From positions 1 to 39,660 of the forward strand of contig JAFRGW010000151.1 of assembly GCA_017433615.1 (NCBI GenBank): a stretch of 39,660 nucleotides of DNA, read 5' to 3'. Made by a program: the position numbers and the translations under genes. The notes under the pieces were generated by a model. The model worked only from the letters and a program-made list of their open reading frames with translations, did not search any database and was not told where the DNA came from. Source of the DNA: Eubacterium sp. GTDB lineage: Bacteria; Bacillota; Clostridia; Lachnospirales; Lachnospiraceae. Shown piece by piece: positions 8,429-16,474 of the stretch. Within the stretch, counting starts at the first letter, position 1, and the number at the start of each line of letters is the position of its first letter.

Positions 8429-9409
8429 TCATGCAAGTTTCCGTACCGGCATCCGAATCAGCATTTCGGTTCCGGCGCCCCGGGTACTGAACGCATGTAT
8501 TCCATATGCTTCTCCGTAATTCAGCCGGATTCTTTCACATACATTCGGCAGTGCAATGCCGGTATGTTTCCCGTCCCGCACTTCCTGCCGGTCCGGGTGT
8601 GTCAGCCGTTCATTCAACTCCCGCAGCGTTTCGTCATCCATTCCGATGCCATTATCCTGCACCCGGATTTCCAAATCCTGATAGACCGCCCGGATGTGTA
8701 CCTTAACAATTCCCTTGCGTGAACTGCTTTCGAGCCCGTGAAGCACTGCATTTTCAACAACCGGCTGCAAAGTCATTCTGGGAATTGCGCAATCCTCCAG
8801 AGCCGGATCCTCCAGCTCTGTATACAGTTCAGCCCGGTCACCAAATCGGAACTTCTGAATCAGCATATAATTTTCAATATTTTCCAGTTCATCTCCGACT
8901 GTAACAATAGATTCTTTGCCGCTAATGCTGTACCGGAAATACGATGAAAGTGCTTCTGTCATATCAGCAATCTCGTCCATATCCTTCCGCAGTGCATATC
9001 CGCGGATTGAATCCAGTGTGTTATACAAAAAATGCGGATTGATCTGGCTTTGAAGCGCATTCAATTCCGCCTGTTTCTTCAGCATCTGCAGTGTAAATGT
9101 CTTTTCTGTAAATGTATCCTGTCTGTGGACAAGATCCAGAAGATTTTTCCGAAACATAGAGAGATCACGCAGACCCAGTTCCCGAATCATCTCTTTTACT
9201 TCCCGCTCTGCATTATACATGATCCGGATGACGCGCAGATAAAAGACCGCAGCCCAGATCCCCTGCAGTACAAACAGCAGACTTGCAGTGAAATACTCTT
9301 CTCTGCCAAGCAGTACGCCGCTGCAAACAGCGAGTGCGGCTTCCACAAACACCAGCAGGATTGTCTGTCTGCTCAGTTTCATTGCATTGATCCTCCTGTT
9401 TTCTGTCAT
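8429..9409 (-). CDS. YesM-type sensor histidine kinase with minimal membrane sensor
   Basis: The 326-residue protein has two closely spaced membrane helices (about 15-34 and 42-62) joined by a loop of only some seven residues, then a coiled-coil-like segment, the His_kinase domain with QINPHFLYN (phospho-acceptor His126) and an HATPase_c domain with PVVENAVLHGL and DNGIGM. Ordinary YesM kinases have a large extracellular dCache domain and a HAMP domain; neither is present here. The ATG overlaps the response regulator stop by four bases, so the pair is translationally coupled. The input probably comes from a membrane or cytoplasmic partner, for which the degenerate ABC protein encoded next is the obvious candidate. 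Confidence 0.9.
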   Translation of the reverse strand: MTENRRINAMKLSRQTILLVFVEAALAVCSGVLLGREEYFTASLLFVLQGIWAAVFYLRVIRIMYNAEREVKEMIRELGLRDLSMFRKNLLDLVHRQDTFTEKTFTLQMLKKQAELNALQSQINPHFLYNTLDSIRGYALRKDMDEIADMTEALSSYFRYSISGKESIVTVGDELENIENYMLIQKFRFGDRAELYTELEDPALEDCAIPRMTLQPVVENAVLHGLESSSRKGIVKVHIRAVYQDLEIRVQDNGIGMDDETLRELNERLTHPDRQEVRDGKHTGIALPNVCERIRLNYGEAYGIHAFSTRGAGTEMLIRMPVRKLA

Positions 9410-11010
9410 GCATGTAGTTTTCTGTACTTTGCCGGCGTCACCCCGACACGTTCCACAAACAGATTTCGAAAATGCTTAATGTCCCGGTATCCGACCGCTT
9501 CCATAATTGCGGCAATCGTTTCGTCACTCTGCAGCAGCAGTTCCTTTGCGCGCCGGATCCGCAGATCTGTCAGATATTCACTGAATGTGACGCCTGTTTC
9601 CTGCTTAAAAAGCTGGCTGAAGTATGCGGGGCTCAGTCCCGCCTCTTCCGCCGTCTGCTCCAGGCTCAGACGTTCGGACAGATGTTCTTCCATATAGATA
9701 CAAGCCAGACGAACCGGCCTGCCGGTAATCTGTTTTTGTTCTTTTTTGCAATGCTCCAGCAGCAGTACAAGCCGTTCTGTTAAAACAGAACGCAGATCAT
9801 AAACCGTACCTGTCATATCCAGATCTGCTTCCAGTCTGCGCTTCTCATCAGCCACATAATCCCGTCCCCAGATATGCTCTTCCATGACAGAAAATACCTG
9901 CTGTGCAGCCAGATCCGCAAGCCGGTAATAAGAAGATGCAGAAACCCGTTCCCTTCCGGCGAGGTTTGCAAAGGCAGAGCGAATCGCATTGCGCAGTCCG
10001 TCAATCTCAAATGCCTCAATCGATTTACGGATCAGATTCCGCTGTTCTGCTGACAGAAGCTCCTGATTTGTTTCCGTCGAACTGACCGGAATGTCATTAT
10101 TTTTCAGCACGGCAGTCCGTTCCTGGAAAATACGGTTTTTCAGCAGCAGTTCCGCTTCGCGGATGCATTCCGGCAGTTCTGCGGCGGAGGACACTTCATC
10201 CGAAAGGCTGAGGCTGATTCGGTAGCACTCCATCGTCTGTGCGTACTGCTCCATGCGCCGCAGAACATCCTGCAGAAGCTGGTCCGGTTGTTCCTGACAT
10301 CCATTCAGCACGGCATACAGATACGGATCCTCTGCAGATAATAAGGTCTCCTGACAGAACTGCGAGATACGCTCGCGCAGCAATTCCTCCAGATGCGCCG
10401 TAACGAAATCCGTCCGCACCTGTCCGATGCAGTTTGCCAGCACGTCCGTCTTAACCACAGCGACGTACCAGGATCCCTCCTGAAAATGCAGACCGTACAT
10501 ACTGTTCAATTCCTCAACTGTCTCTATGATCTGCGGTATTTCCCGATAATTACGGATAAACTGCTTTTGCAGCATGGCCTGCTGCGACTTTGTTTTTTCA
10601 CGCAGAGCCTGTTCCTCCTCTGCAAAGAATTCCTCCTCGGACATCCTGCTTGTAATCTTATGCAGGATGCCGTTCAGCTCTTTTTTCTTCACCGGCTTGA
10701 GCAAGTAATCTTCTACGCCGTATTTCAGTGCGCTGTATGCGTATTCAAACTCCTTGTGTCCGCTCACAACAATGAAGGTAGATTCTATTCCCGTGTCTTT
10801 TGCCTGCCGGATCATCTCCAGCCCGTCCAGGTCCGGCATGCGGACATCCGTAATAACAATATCGGGCCGAAGCGTCTGAATCATTTCAAACGCACTCCGC
10901 CCGTCAAATGCCATCCCGGCAAAAGAAAGCCCAAGACCTTCCCAGTCGATAAGTTTCCGAATCAGCCAGCAGATATTTTCCTCATCATCCGCAATCAAGA
11001 CACTTCGCAT
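9406..11010 (-). CDS. YesN-type response regulator (REC plus AraC-type HTH)
   Basis: The 534-residue product from this start has a receiver domain (1-120, phospho-acceptor Asp55 in TDVRMPDLDG, signalling Lys in LLKPVKK), a long middle region (about 130-420) of the kind common in YesN proteins, and two C-terminal AraC-family helix-turn-helix motifs ending with RNLFVERVGVTPAKYRK. The ATG at 11010 is preferred over one 33 bases upstream because it follows GAGGGTG and directly begins the REC domain. It is cotranscribed with the kinase downstream. Targets are unknown; activation of the adjacent transporter operon is the likely role. Confidence 0.92.
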   Translation of the reverse strand: MRSVLIADDEENICWLIRKLIDWEGLGLSFAGMAFDGRSAFEMIQTLRPDIVITDVRMPDLDGLEMIRQAKDTGIESTFIVVSGHKEFEYAYSALKYGVEDYLLKPVKKKELNGILHKITSRMSEEEFFAEEEQALREKTKSQQAMLQKQFIRNYREIPQIIETVEELNSMYGLHFQEGSWYVAVVKTDVLANCIGQVRTDFVTAHLEELLRERISQFCQETLLSAEDPYLYAVLNGCQEQPDQLLQDVLRRMEQYAQTMECYRISLSLSDEVSSAAELPECIREAELLLKNRIFQERTAVLKNNDIPVSSTETNQELLSAEQRNLIRKSIEAFEIDGLRNAIRSAFANLAGRERVSASSYYRLADLAAQQVFSVMEEHIWGRDYVADEKRRLEADLDMTGTVYDLRSVLTERLVLLLEHCKKEQKQITGRPVRLACIYMEEHLSERLSLEQTAEEAGLSPAYFSQLFKQETGVTFSEYLTDLRIRRAKELLLQSDETIAAIMEAVGYRDIKHFRNLFVERVGVTPAKYRKLHA

Positions 11011-11070
11011 GAATTCACCCTCAATGCATTCTGTTGTATCCATATTCGCACTACTTACTGATATTTTAAT

Positions 11071-11099
11071 ATTTTACCTGTTTTGGGCACTTTCGTCAA
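11071..11099 (-). promoter_or_regulatory. Promoter of the response regulator/kinase operon
   Basis: On the minus strand TTGACG (11094-11099) and TAAAAT (11071-11076) are 17 bases apart, about 60 bases before the response regulator start and overlapping the end of the DMT transporter gene. The regulon palindrome is absent here, so the sensor pair seems to be expressed independently of the GntR repressor. Confidence 0.6.
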
Positions 11100-11994
11100 C
11101 TTCCGTCAACTTCTTTTCTCCGGGTGCTTTCTGCACCGTGCTGTTTTCCTTTACACTGATCATGATCGCCGCAAATACCAGCGCTCCGCCGATGACACCG
11201 TTTATTGTAACCGGCTCATGCAGAAGCAGTACCCCAAACACCCATCCTAAAACGGATTCAAGCGATAAGACAACTGAGGTATGCTCCGAAGAAGCATGCG
11301 CCAGACCGTAATTCTGACATAAAAAAGCCACACCGGAAAAACAGATGCCCATATATAAAAGAGAAAAGACACCTCTCATGCTGATCGCTGAAGGATAAGC
11401 ACCGAAAGCAGGAGCTGTCAGGCCGCACAGTACCGCTGCCCCTGCAATCTGCAGCCAGGTCAGAAGGTATGTATCATCGTTCTTCGCATATTGATCTGTA
11501 TAGACGAATCCCAGCGCTGCGGTCGCAGGACATCCCAGCGCAATCAGACCGCGCGGGTCAAAAGATGACTGATCTGCCGCAAGCGAAAGCACAGCAATGC
11601 CGGCAATTGCAATTACCGCGCAAATAAAATCGAATGCAGAAGGTCTCACACGTTTCATCGCCCAGGCCACAAATGGCGTCATGACAACATATGTCGTACA
11701 CAAAAAGGCGTTCTGTCCGGCGGATGTATACTGCAGACCGATGATCTGAGAAGAAAAATTTACAAACATGATCACGCCAATCACAAGACCATGTCGAACT
11801 GTTTTTCGATCCCAGCGTTCATTTCTGCGCAGCATAAAGGGCAGCAAAAACAACGCGGCAATTCCCGAACGAAAAAAATTCAGCCAGCCGGGTCCCACCT
11901 CTGACAGGACAGACTTTCCGGCGACAAAACCAAATCCCCATATAAAGGGAGTCAGAAATAAGATCAGCTCTGTTTTGATTATATCTTTACTCAT
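11074..11994 (-). CDS. DMT-superfamily transporter (EamA family)
   Basis: The 306-residue protein has about ten hydrophobic helices in the two-EamA-domain layout. Typical landmarks are FLTPFIWGFGFVAGK at the N-terminus, FLCTTYVVMTPF in the first half and SVVLSLESVLGWVFGVLLLHEP in the second. Proteins of this family export or import metabolites and amino acids; the substrate is not predictable. The ATG overlaps the hydrolase stop by four bases (ATGA), so the two are in one operon. A second, distinct EamA transporter lies at 20486-21445 under the regulon operator. Confidence 0.92.
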   Translation of the reverse strand: MSKDIIKTELILFLTPFIWGFGFVAGKSVLSEVGPGWLNFFRSGIAALFLLPFMLRRNERWDRKTVRHGLVIGVIMFVNFSSQIIGLQYTSAGQNAFLCTTYVVMTPFVAWAMKRVRPSAFDFICAVIAIAGIAVLSLAADQSSFDPRGLIALGCPATAALGFVYTDQYAKNDDTYLLTWLQIAGAAVLCGLTAPAFGAYPSAISMRGVFSLLYMGICFSGVAFLCQNYGLAHASSEHTSVVLSLESVLGWVFGVLLLHEPVTINGVIGGALVFAAIMISVKENSTVQKAPGEKKLTEVDESAQNR

Positions 11995-12773
11995 AGCTTG
12001 AAAACACGCTCAAAAAACGAGACCGTCATGTCGATATTCTCGCTCTCATGTACCATGAAAGAATGCTCTTCACCTTCGATCAGATGAAACTCCACAGGAA
12101 ACGAAACGCTTTCGGCAAGTTCTTTCGTGCGCTCCGGATTGATGAATGCATCACTTGCACCCTGTGCCAGCAGCAGTGCTGTGTTCCGGTAATTGCAAAC
12201 ATTACCTGCAATATTAATCGCTCTGATATCCTTAACGAACTGATCTGTCACGGAAAAGTATGCCCCCTCATACTGATGGTCAATCCGTTTCACAGTACCT
12301 TTCTCCAACGCATCCCACTTTTCATCTGTAAAGATTCCCCGGAACACCTCCTCACCATTTACAACCGGTGCCCAGGCTGCAACTGCCTTGATTCTCTCAT
12401 CAATACCGGCCGTCAGAACCGTGCCGCCTCCGAAGCTGATGCCAAGCATGCCGATCCTTTCCGGATCCACCTCCGGCTGATTCTGTACAAATGTCACAGC
12501 TGCCAGCAGATCAGATACCCACCCTGACAGATGTGTATTTTCTGCAAAATCGGCCTCACTGCTGCCCGATCCGATAAAATCAAACCGAAGAACATAGAAA
12601 CCGTGCGCGGAGGCCTCTTTTGCAAAATCCACATACAGCCGGGACCCCTCATGACATGCACCCGTAAATCCATGACATAGGATCAACGCCGGAGCCGGAG
12701 CACTGCCCGCAGGCAAATGCGCATATCCGAATACCGTTTCACCGCGATTATTAAAGCATACCTGTTTCATCAT
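11991..12773 (-). CDS. Alpha/beta hydrolase, serine esterase or peptidase type
   Basis: The product (260 residues from this start) has an oxyanion loop CHGFTGACHEG, a nucleophile elbow GISFGGG, an acidic site region (LAQGASDAFINPERTKE) and a late catalytic His in GEEHSFMVHE. This is the full set of a soluble alpha/beta hydrolase of the BAAT/dipeptidyl-peptidase-IV-like type. The ATG-ATG pair at 12773 follows GAGGAAAG, so the earlier in-frame start is not used here. It overlaps the DMT transporter gene and may share a transcript with the upstream GntR paralogue. It might release the catabolised compound from an ester, amide or conjugate, but that is inference. Confidence 0.88.
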   Translation of the reverse strand: MMKQVCFNNRGETVFGYAHLPAGSAPAPALILCHGFTGACHEGSRLYVDFAKEASAHGFYVLRFDFIGSGSSEADFAENTHLSGWVSDLLAAVTFVQNQPEVDPERIGMLGISFGGGTVLTAGIDERIKAVAAWAPVVNGEEVFRGIFTDEKWDALEKGTVKRIDHQYEGAYFSVTDQFVKDIRAINIAGNVCNYRNTALLLAQGASDAFINPERTKELAESVSFPVEFHLIEGEEHSFMVHESENIDMTVSFFERVFKL

Positions 12774-12890
12774 GGTTCTTTCCTCGTACAATCGTTTTTG
12801 TATGTAGCTTCATTTCTTCTTTCCGCTTTTCCCGTTTTCTGCTGTTTTCCAGAGACCAAAGCTCTGTAACAACATGCGAGGCGTCCTGGT

Positions 12891-13577
12891 TCAAGGCACT
12901 TCGTTCTCAAAATATTTCGGAAAATCGTATCTGAGTATTTCTTCCTTCTTCCGCATATGAATATAATCGTGATGCACATCCAGTAAATCACGCAGTTCCT
13001 TTTCATTTCCCTCCGCAATCAGCTTTATCATTTCGCGGTGCTCCTTCATTGAGTTTTCCATCACGCCTTCCCGGCGAAGATCCAGTGTAAGCACGCGGTT
13101 ATAGTGCGCTCTGGAATCAGAAATAATTGACCAGGTCATCTCGTGTCCCGCGATTTCGAAGATCTTCTGATGAAACTGATTGTCACTTTTGATATAGTCA
13201 ACAACCTGCTTACGATTTACTGCTTTCTGCAGGAAAAACAAACTGTCCTCTAGTTCCTCTTCCAGATTCCGCTTCTGCCGACAGAGTTCTACACAGACAT
13301 CGGTATCCAGAATATGCCGCATATATGCGCACTCCCGGGCAATCCCGAAACTGATCGCAGCGACATATGTTCCCCGCTGCGGAAAAACATCAATCAGATA
13401 CTCATTTGACAGACGGATCAGCGCCTCGCGGATTGGTGTCCGGCTGACGCCGAGCCGTTCGATCAGTTCACTTTCCCTGATTATGGAACCGGGCAGCAGC
13501 TCCAGATATTGAATCTGGTCTTTCAGTTCCTGATAAACATCTGTTTTTGTTCTGGTATTTTTTCTTCTTGGACCCAT
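12891..13577 (-). CDS. FadR-subfamily GntR transcriptional regulator, paralogue 2
   Basis: The 228-residue product has a winged helix-turn-helix (about 10-75) and an FCD domain like those of the protein encoded at 1948-2625. The recognition-helix segment LGVSRTPIREALIRLS is identical in both, and the FCD ligand residues (IARECAYMRHILDTDVCVELC, then HEMTW, then DVHHDYIHM) are nearly the same. The ATG at 13577 follows AGAGGA; an earlier in-frame start would add 22 unrelated residues. Unlike its paralogue it has no copy of the palindrome upstream, so it is probably not autoregulated by the same site. Both proteins should recognise the same operator and might respond to different ligands or form heterodimers. 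Confidence 0.9.
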   Translation of the reverse strand: MGPRRKNTRTKTDVYQELKDQIQYLELLPGSIIRESELIERLGVSRTPIREALIRLSNEYLIDVFPQRGTYVAAISFGIARECAYMRHILDTDVCVELCRQKRNLEEELEDSLFFLQKAVNRKQVVDYIKSDNQFHQKIFEIAGHEMTWSIISDSRAHYNRVLTLDLRREGVMENSMKEHREMIKLIAEGNEKELRDLLDVHHDYIHMRKKEEILRYDFPKYFENEVP

Positions 13578-13607
13578 CTTCAGTCCTCTCTTCTTTATAC
13601 GAAAGGA

Positions 13608-13633
13608 GCTGCTGCAGATCACACCACAGCAGC
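13608..13633 (-). other. Hairpin in the leader of gntR paralogue 2
   Basis: A perfect seven-base stem GCTGCTG / CAGCAGC with a 12-base loop lies 30 bases before the start codon and just before a GGAG-like stretch. It may influence mRNA stability or translation. No terminator tail is present. The rest of 13634-13750 shows no recognisable gene or regulon palindrome. Confidence 0.35.
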
Positions 13634-13750
13634 CCGCATGCATTGTTAATTGTTTCTATTTCTATGACTGTATAACGGATTTATTCCAGTCAAATTGATA
13701 AGCAATTACACAATGGCTCCGAATTTCTTATTATTAACCGTTATCTGAAA

Positions 13751-15175
13751 TCAGATATAACCGTACTTCTTTTCTACCTCTGTGATTGCAGCATCGAGGA
13801 TCTCGAACAGCTCATCAACATCTTCCTTCTCGATGTTGATCGGCGGGATGAAGGAGATTCTGTTGCCGAGATAGCCGTTGAGCTGACACAGAAGTCCGTT
13901 ATCACGGCAGACATTGACGATATCATGTGTCTCGTCCTTGGCCGGCTCTTTGGTCTCACGGTCCTTGACAAATTCCATGCCGAGGTAGACGCCGCGGATG
14001 TTGTAGGTGCCCATGGACGGGTGATCTTCCATCAGCTTCTCAAGCTTCGGCTTCATGTACTCGCCGGTAGCGGTGCACTTTTCAAGGAGGTGATCCTCTT
14101 CAATGATGTCGAGCACTGTATTTCCAACGCGGCAGCCCATTGCATAACCTGCATAAGTGGAGCAGATGAAGGAAACATCGATGTCCTCAAACAGCTCTGC
14201 CTTACCGACGATACCGGACATCGGGATGCCTGCGCCCAGTGCCTTGCCGAATACCAGGATATCCGGAACAACGCCCTCATGCTCACAGCACCACATTTTG
14301 CCAGTGCGGCCCATACCGGTCTGGATCTCGTCGAAGATCAGAAGGAATCCGTACTTGTCAGCCAGGTTGCGCAGACCCTGCAGGAAGCCCTTCGGCGGAA
14401 TGATGTAGCCTGCGGAGCTCTGGCACGGCTCTACGATCAGTGCTGCGACGTTGCAGATGCCTGCATCCGGAGCGCCCATCGGGGTAACGCCTGTGGACAT
14501 CATGTTGTCGATCAGATTCAGGCACTGCTCAACGCACTCTTCCTCTGTGCCGCCGAACGGATTGCGGTATGCATACGGATACGGGAAGTGCTCGATGCAG
14601 TTGTCCTGAGACGGCATCGGATTGTAGTAGCTGGTCATACGGCCGGAGCCTGTCAGACCCATGGTAGCGGAGTTCTGACCGTGGTATGCGCCGTAGAAAG
14701 AGATAATGTGCTGTCTCTTTGTCGCGTAACGTGCCAGACGGATTGCATTCTCAACTGCGTCGGATCCGGACAGTGCCAGGCGGACTCTCTTTGGGAAGTC
14801 ACCCGGTGTGATGTCGATCAGACGGTTGACCAGTTTCAGTCTCTCCGGTGTCGGGAAATCGAACCAGTTGTCCAGCTGATTCATGTACTGATCATACATT
14901 GCCTCTGCAATTCTCTTATCAGAATGTCCGAGGTTCATAGAGGACATGCCGGTAATGCAGTCGATATACTCTTTTCCATCGACGTCCCAGATTCTCGCGC
15001 CTTTGCCCTTTGCAATAATCTGCGGATAGTCCCACTTTGTGAACAGGACATCGCCCGGATGCTCATGCTGCAGAAAGTCGATAATGCCGGCCTTGTTTCC
15101 CGGTGTCATATTCTCCGCATTCTCAATTCTGTCCAACAGTTTCTGGAACGGTTTTTTCTCAGCTGCGTTTGCCAT
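13751..15175 (-). CDS. Class III pyridoxal-phosphate aminotransferase (omega-amino acid or amine:pyruvate type)
   Basis: The 474-residue enzyme is full length for the class III family. Visible landmarks are the phosphate-binding GSDAVENAIRLAR, the motif FYGAYHGQ, Asp282 in LLIFDEIQTGMGRTG (holds the PLP pyridine nitrogen) and PLP lysine Lys311 in LVFGKALGAGIP. It should move an amino group between an omega-amino compound and a keto acid such as pyruvate in the cytoplasm. The ATG at 15175 is preferred to one two codons earlier because it is properly spaced from AGGAGG. Its promoter carries the regulon palindrome, and alanine dehydrogenase is under the same control. This suggests an alanine/pyruvate couple, which is inference. 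Confidence 0.93.
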   Translation of the reverse strand: MANAAEKKPFQKLLDRIENAENMTPGNKAGIIDFLQHEHPGDVLFTKWDYPQIIAKGKGARIWDVDGKEYIDCITGMSSMNLGHSDKRIAEAMYDQYMNQLDNWFDFPTPERLKLVNRLIDITPGDFPKRVRLALSGSDAVENAIRLARYATKRQHIISFYGAYHGQNSATMGLTGSGRMTSYYNPMPSQDNCIEHFPYPYAYRNPFGGTEEECVEQCLNLIDNMMSTGVTPMGAPDAGICNVAALIVEPCQSSAGYIIPPKGFLQGLRNLADKYGFLLIFDEIQTGMGRTGKMWCCEHEGVVPDILVFGKALGAGIPMSGIVGKAELFEDIDVSFICSTYAGYAMGCRVGNTVLDIIEEDHLLEKCTATGEYMKPKLEKLMEDHPSMGTYNIRGVYLGMEFVKDRETKEPAKDETHDIVNVCRDNGLLCQLNGYLGNRISFIPPINIEKEDVDELFEILDAAITEVEKKYGYI

Positions 15176-15267
15176 TTTCATATCCTCCTGTGGTTTTTGA
15201 ATTTTTTATAAAAGTATTGATTTCGTTTTGTTTCCGGTTCGCTTTTTTAAAGCTGCCCGTCTCCTGA

Positions 15268-15305
15268 TCTATTAGTATAGTAATATATTAGTATTGAAGT
15301 GTCAA
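15268..15305 (-). promoter_or_regulatory. Promoter and operator of the aminotransferase
   Basis: On the minus strand TTGACA (15300-15305), a 17-base spacer and TACTAT (15277-15282) form a good sigma-A promoter. The spacer contains the palindrome TAGTAATATATTAGTA (15278-15293), and an extra half-site ATTAGTA lies at 15271-15277. The -35 and first part of the spacer match those of the hydantoinase-family promoter over about 25 bases. Confidence 0.8.
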
Positions 15306-15335
15306 GGGGTTTTTACACTATTTTTCAGAAACAAT

Positions 15336-15374
15336 GCAAAAGGGCTGCCGTTTAATATATGGCAGCCCCTTTGC
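15336..15374. terminator. Strong GC hairpin, probable terminator between the IolB-like gene and the aminotransferase promoter
   Basis: Fourteen-base arms (GCAAAAGGGCTGCC and GGCAGCCCCTTTGC, one mismatch) enclose an 11-base loop. No long U-run follows on the minus strand, but the hairpin is very stable and lies between two minus-strand transcription units. Confidence 0.5.
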
Positions 15375-15390
15375 AGACAATTACTTGATT

Positions 15391-15551
15391 CAACTCATAT
15401 GGGGAAGTCCCCCGCCTCTACAGGCAGTGGGTATTGTAACAAACTTGACTCAGTGGAGGATTTCAATCCCCCATCTGAGTTGAGACTCCGGCGGATCGCA
15501 GAGCTGCGCATCAGAAGACGCATAAGTGCGTCGCGCAGCTCGCGCGCGATC
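15391..15551. mobile_element. Highly structured insertion, possibly a solo IS200/IS605-type right end
   Basis: Three nested or consecutive stem-loops fill this intergenic stretch. The arms are GCCT/AGGC at about 15414-15425, a near-perfect 15-base hairpin at 15448-15480 (ACTCAGTGGAGGATT with its complement), and a long GC stem at 15494-15551 whose arms GATCGC plus GAGCTGCGC pair with GCGCAGCTC plus GCGATC around an inner GACGCA/TGCGTC hairpin. The phrase around 15401-15480 reminds me of the ends of IS605-family (TnpB) elements in Firmicutes. No transposase reading frame is present, so if correct it is a non-autonomous remnant. It could instead be a terminator cluster or a structured RNA. Confidence 0.4.
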
Positions 15552-15563
15552 AGAGATCGTGAT

Positions 15564-16358
15564 TCACTCGCCTCTCCAGAACTCTGCGTCCTTGTCATAG
15601 AGATAGACATACTTCGGATCATCGATTCTGGTTTTTTCCCACGGATTATCCGGCATATGACGGATGCCCCACGCGTAGCAGCACGCAAAGCCCGGCGCCA
15701 TAACGACAGGATGTACACCCTCTGTGATGATCGACATACCGTTATTGTGTACTTCTACGATCTCTCCATCACACCAGCTTGCTCCAAAGCCTTCTTCCGG
15801 TTTTTCAAAATGGTAGAAATATACCTCCGGCTGCGGATGAGAATGCGGTGGGTAGGAAGACCACTTGCCCGGAAGATTGATCACTTCGCCAAGAACCATA
15901 TTGGACAGCGGATTGATCTCATAATCAAAGCTGGTGCGCACATCTCTCTTAATGCATCCCGCACACTCGCCGTCTGCTCCGCGGCGCCAGGTATCAGTCT
16001 CATCCGGCGTGTACAGATGGTTCTCGAATTTCTTGTCATTGTAAGTCTTCTGAACATAGAATTCGCAATGTCCGTGCGCAGTCAGCTTACAGGAGCCGCC
16101 CGCTGCCAGGTGCAGACACCATGTGCTGTAGTCAAATGGATTCGGCCGGTCCATGTCAACAGACTTGCCGTCATACTCCACGGTTGCATTTCCGCAGAAC
16201 ATGATCCATGCCATCTCCTTTTCCTCCTCATGGAATTCAAATGTATCCCCATCCTCCATGATCAGAAGCGCAACATCCATATAGCTGTTCTCACCGTTGT
16301 TCACATCTGCGCTGATATACTCGTTGTACCCGCGCCTGCAATCTTTCTCTACATACAT
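15564..16358 (-). CDS. 5-deoxy-glucuronate isomerase family protein (IolB-like cupin)
   Basis: The 264-residue product matches the KduI/IolB family in length and layout, two cupin barrels. The metal site is visible as His172 and His174 in SYPPHSHPQPE, Glu178 and a later His216 in EGVHPVVMAPG. IolB converts 5-deoxy-D-glucuronate to 5-dehydro-2-deoxy-D-gluconate in inositol catabolism. None of the other myo-inositol genes (iolC, D, E, G, J) is present here, so the real substrate may be a related open-chain uronic or keto-sugar. The ATG follows GAGGAGATAT. It is the last gene of the hydantoinase-family, B12-enzyme, isomerase operon. The family assignment is firm; the reaction is inferred. Confidence 0.85.
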   Translation of the reverse strand: MYVEKDCRRGYNEYISADVNNGENSYMDVALLIMEDGDTFEFHEEEKEMAWIMFCGNATVEYDGKSVDMDRPNPFDYSTWCLHLAAGGSCKLTAHGHCEFYVQKTYNDKKFENHLYTPDETDTWRRGADGECAGCIKRDVRTSFDYEINPLSNMVLGEVINLPGKWSSYPPHSHPQPEVYFYHFEKPEEGFGASWCDGEIVEVHNNGMSIITEGVHPVVMAPGFACCYAWGIRHMPDNPWEKTRIDDPKYVYLYDKDAEFWRGE

Positions 16359-16380
16359 TGTTTATATCTCCTCTTATTAT

Positions 16381-16441
16381 TAATTTTCACGTGATTCTGA
16401 TCTTACTCATCTTATTAATCTTCACATGATTCTGATCTTAC
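16381..16441. repeat. Imperfect 26-bp tandem repeat between the B12 enzyme and isomerase genes
   Basis: Units at 16381-16406 and 16416-16441 agree at 24 of 26 positions and fill most of the 116-base gap between the two genes. No hairpin or promoter is evident in it. It probably arose by local duplication and leaves the operon cotranscribed. Confidence 0.7.
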
Positions 16442-16474
16442 CTAAAATACAGGCTTCTTTTTCCCGAAGTCATT

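Noticed and set aside
12048-12527. Plus-strand open frame opposite the alpha/beta hydrolase gene
   Set aside because: The minus-strand frame shows a full catalytic triad layout; the plus-strand one is its shadow.
13578-13750. A regulon palindrome upstream of gntR paralogue 2
   Set aside because: I looked for the core TAATATATTA in this gap on both strands and found only unrelated AT-rich stretches.
13925-15211. A long plus-strand open frame (428 codons) opposite the aminotransferase gene
   Set aside because: It lies wholly antisense to a well-conserved class III aminotransferase, is Cys/His-rich in an unnatural way, has no Shine-Dalgarno, and resembles no family. It is a shadow of a GC-biased gene.
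15336-15551. CRISPR array or riboswitch in the structured gap
   Set aside because: The stems are all different and not regularly repeated with spacers. The stretch lies after, not before, a minus-strand gene, so a leader riboswitch is not the natural reading.
15564-16358. Calling the region a myo-inositol catabolic operon
   Set aside because: Only an IolB-like gene is present; iolA-type, C, D, E, G and J genes are absent, and the aldehyde dehydrogenase does not show a clear IolA-specific feature to me.
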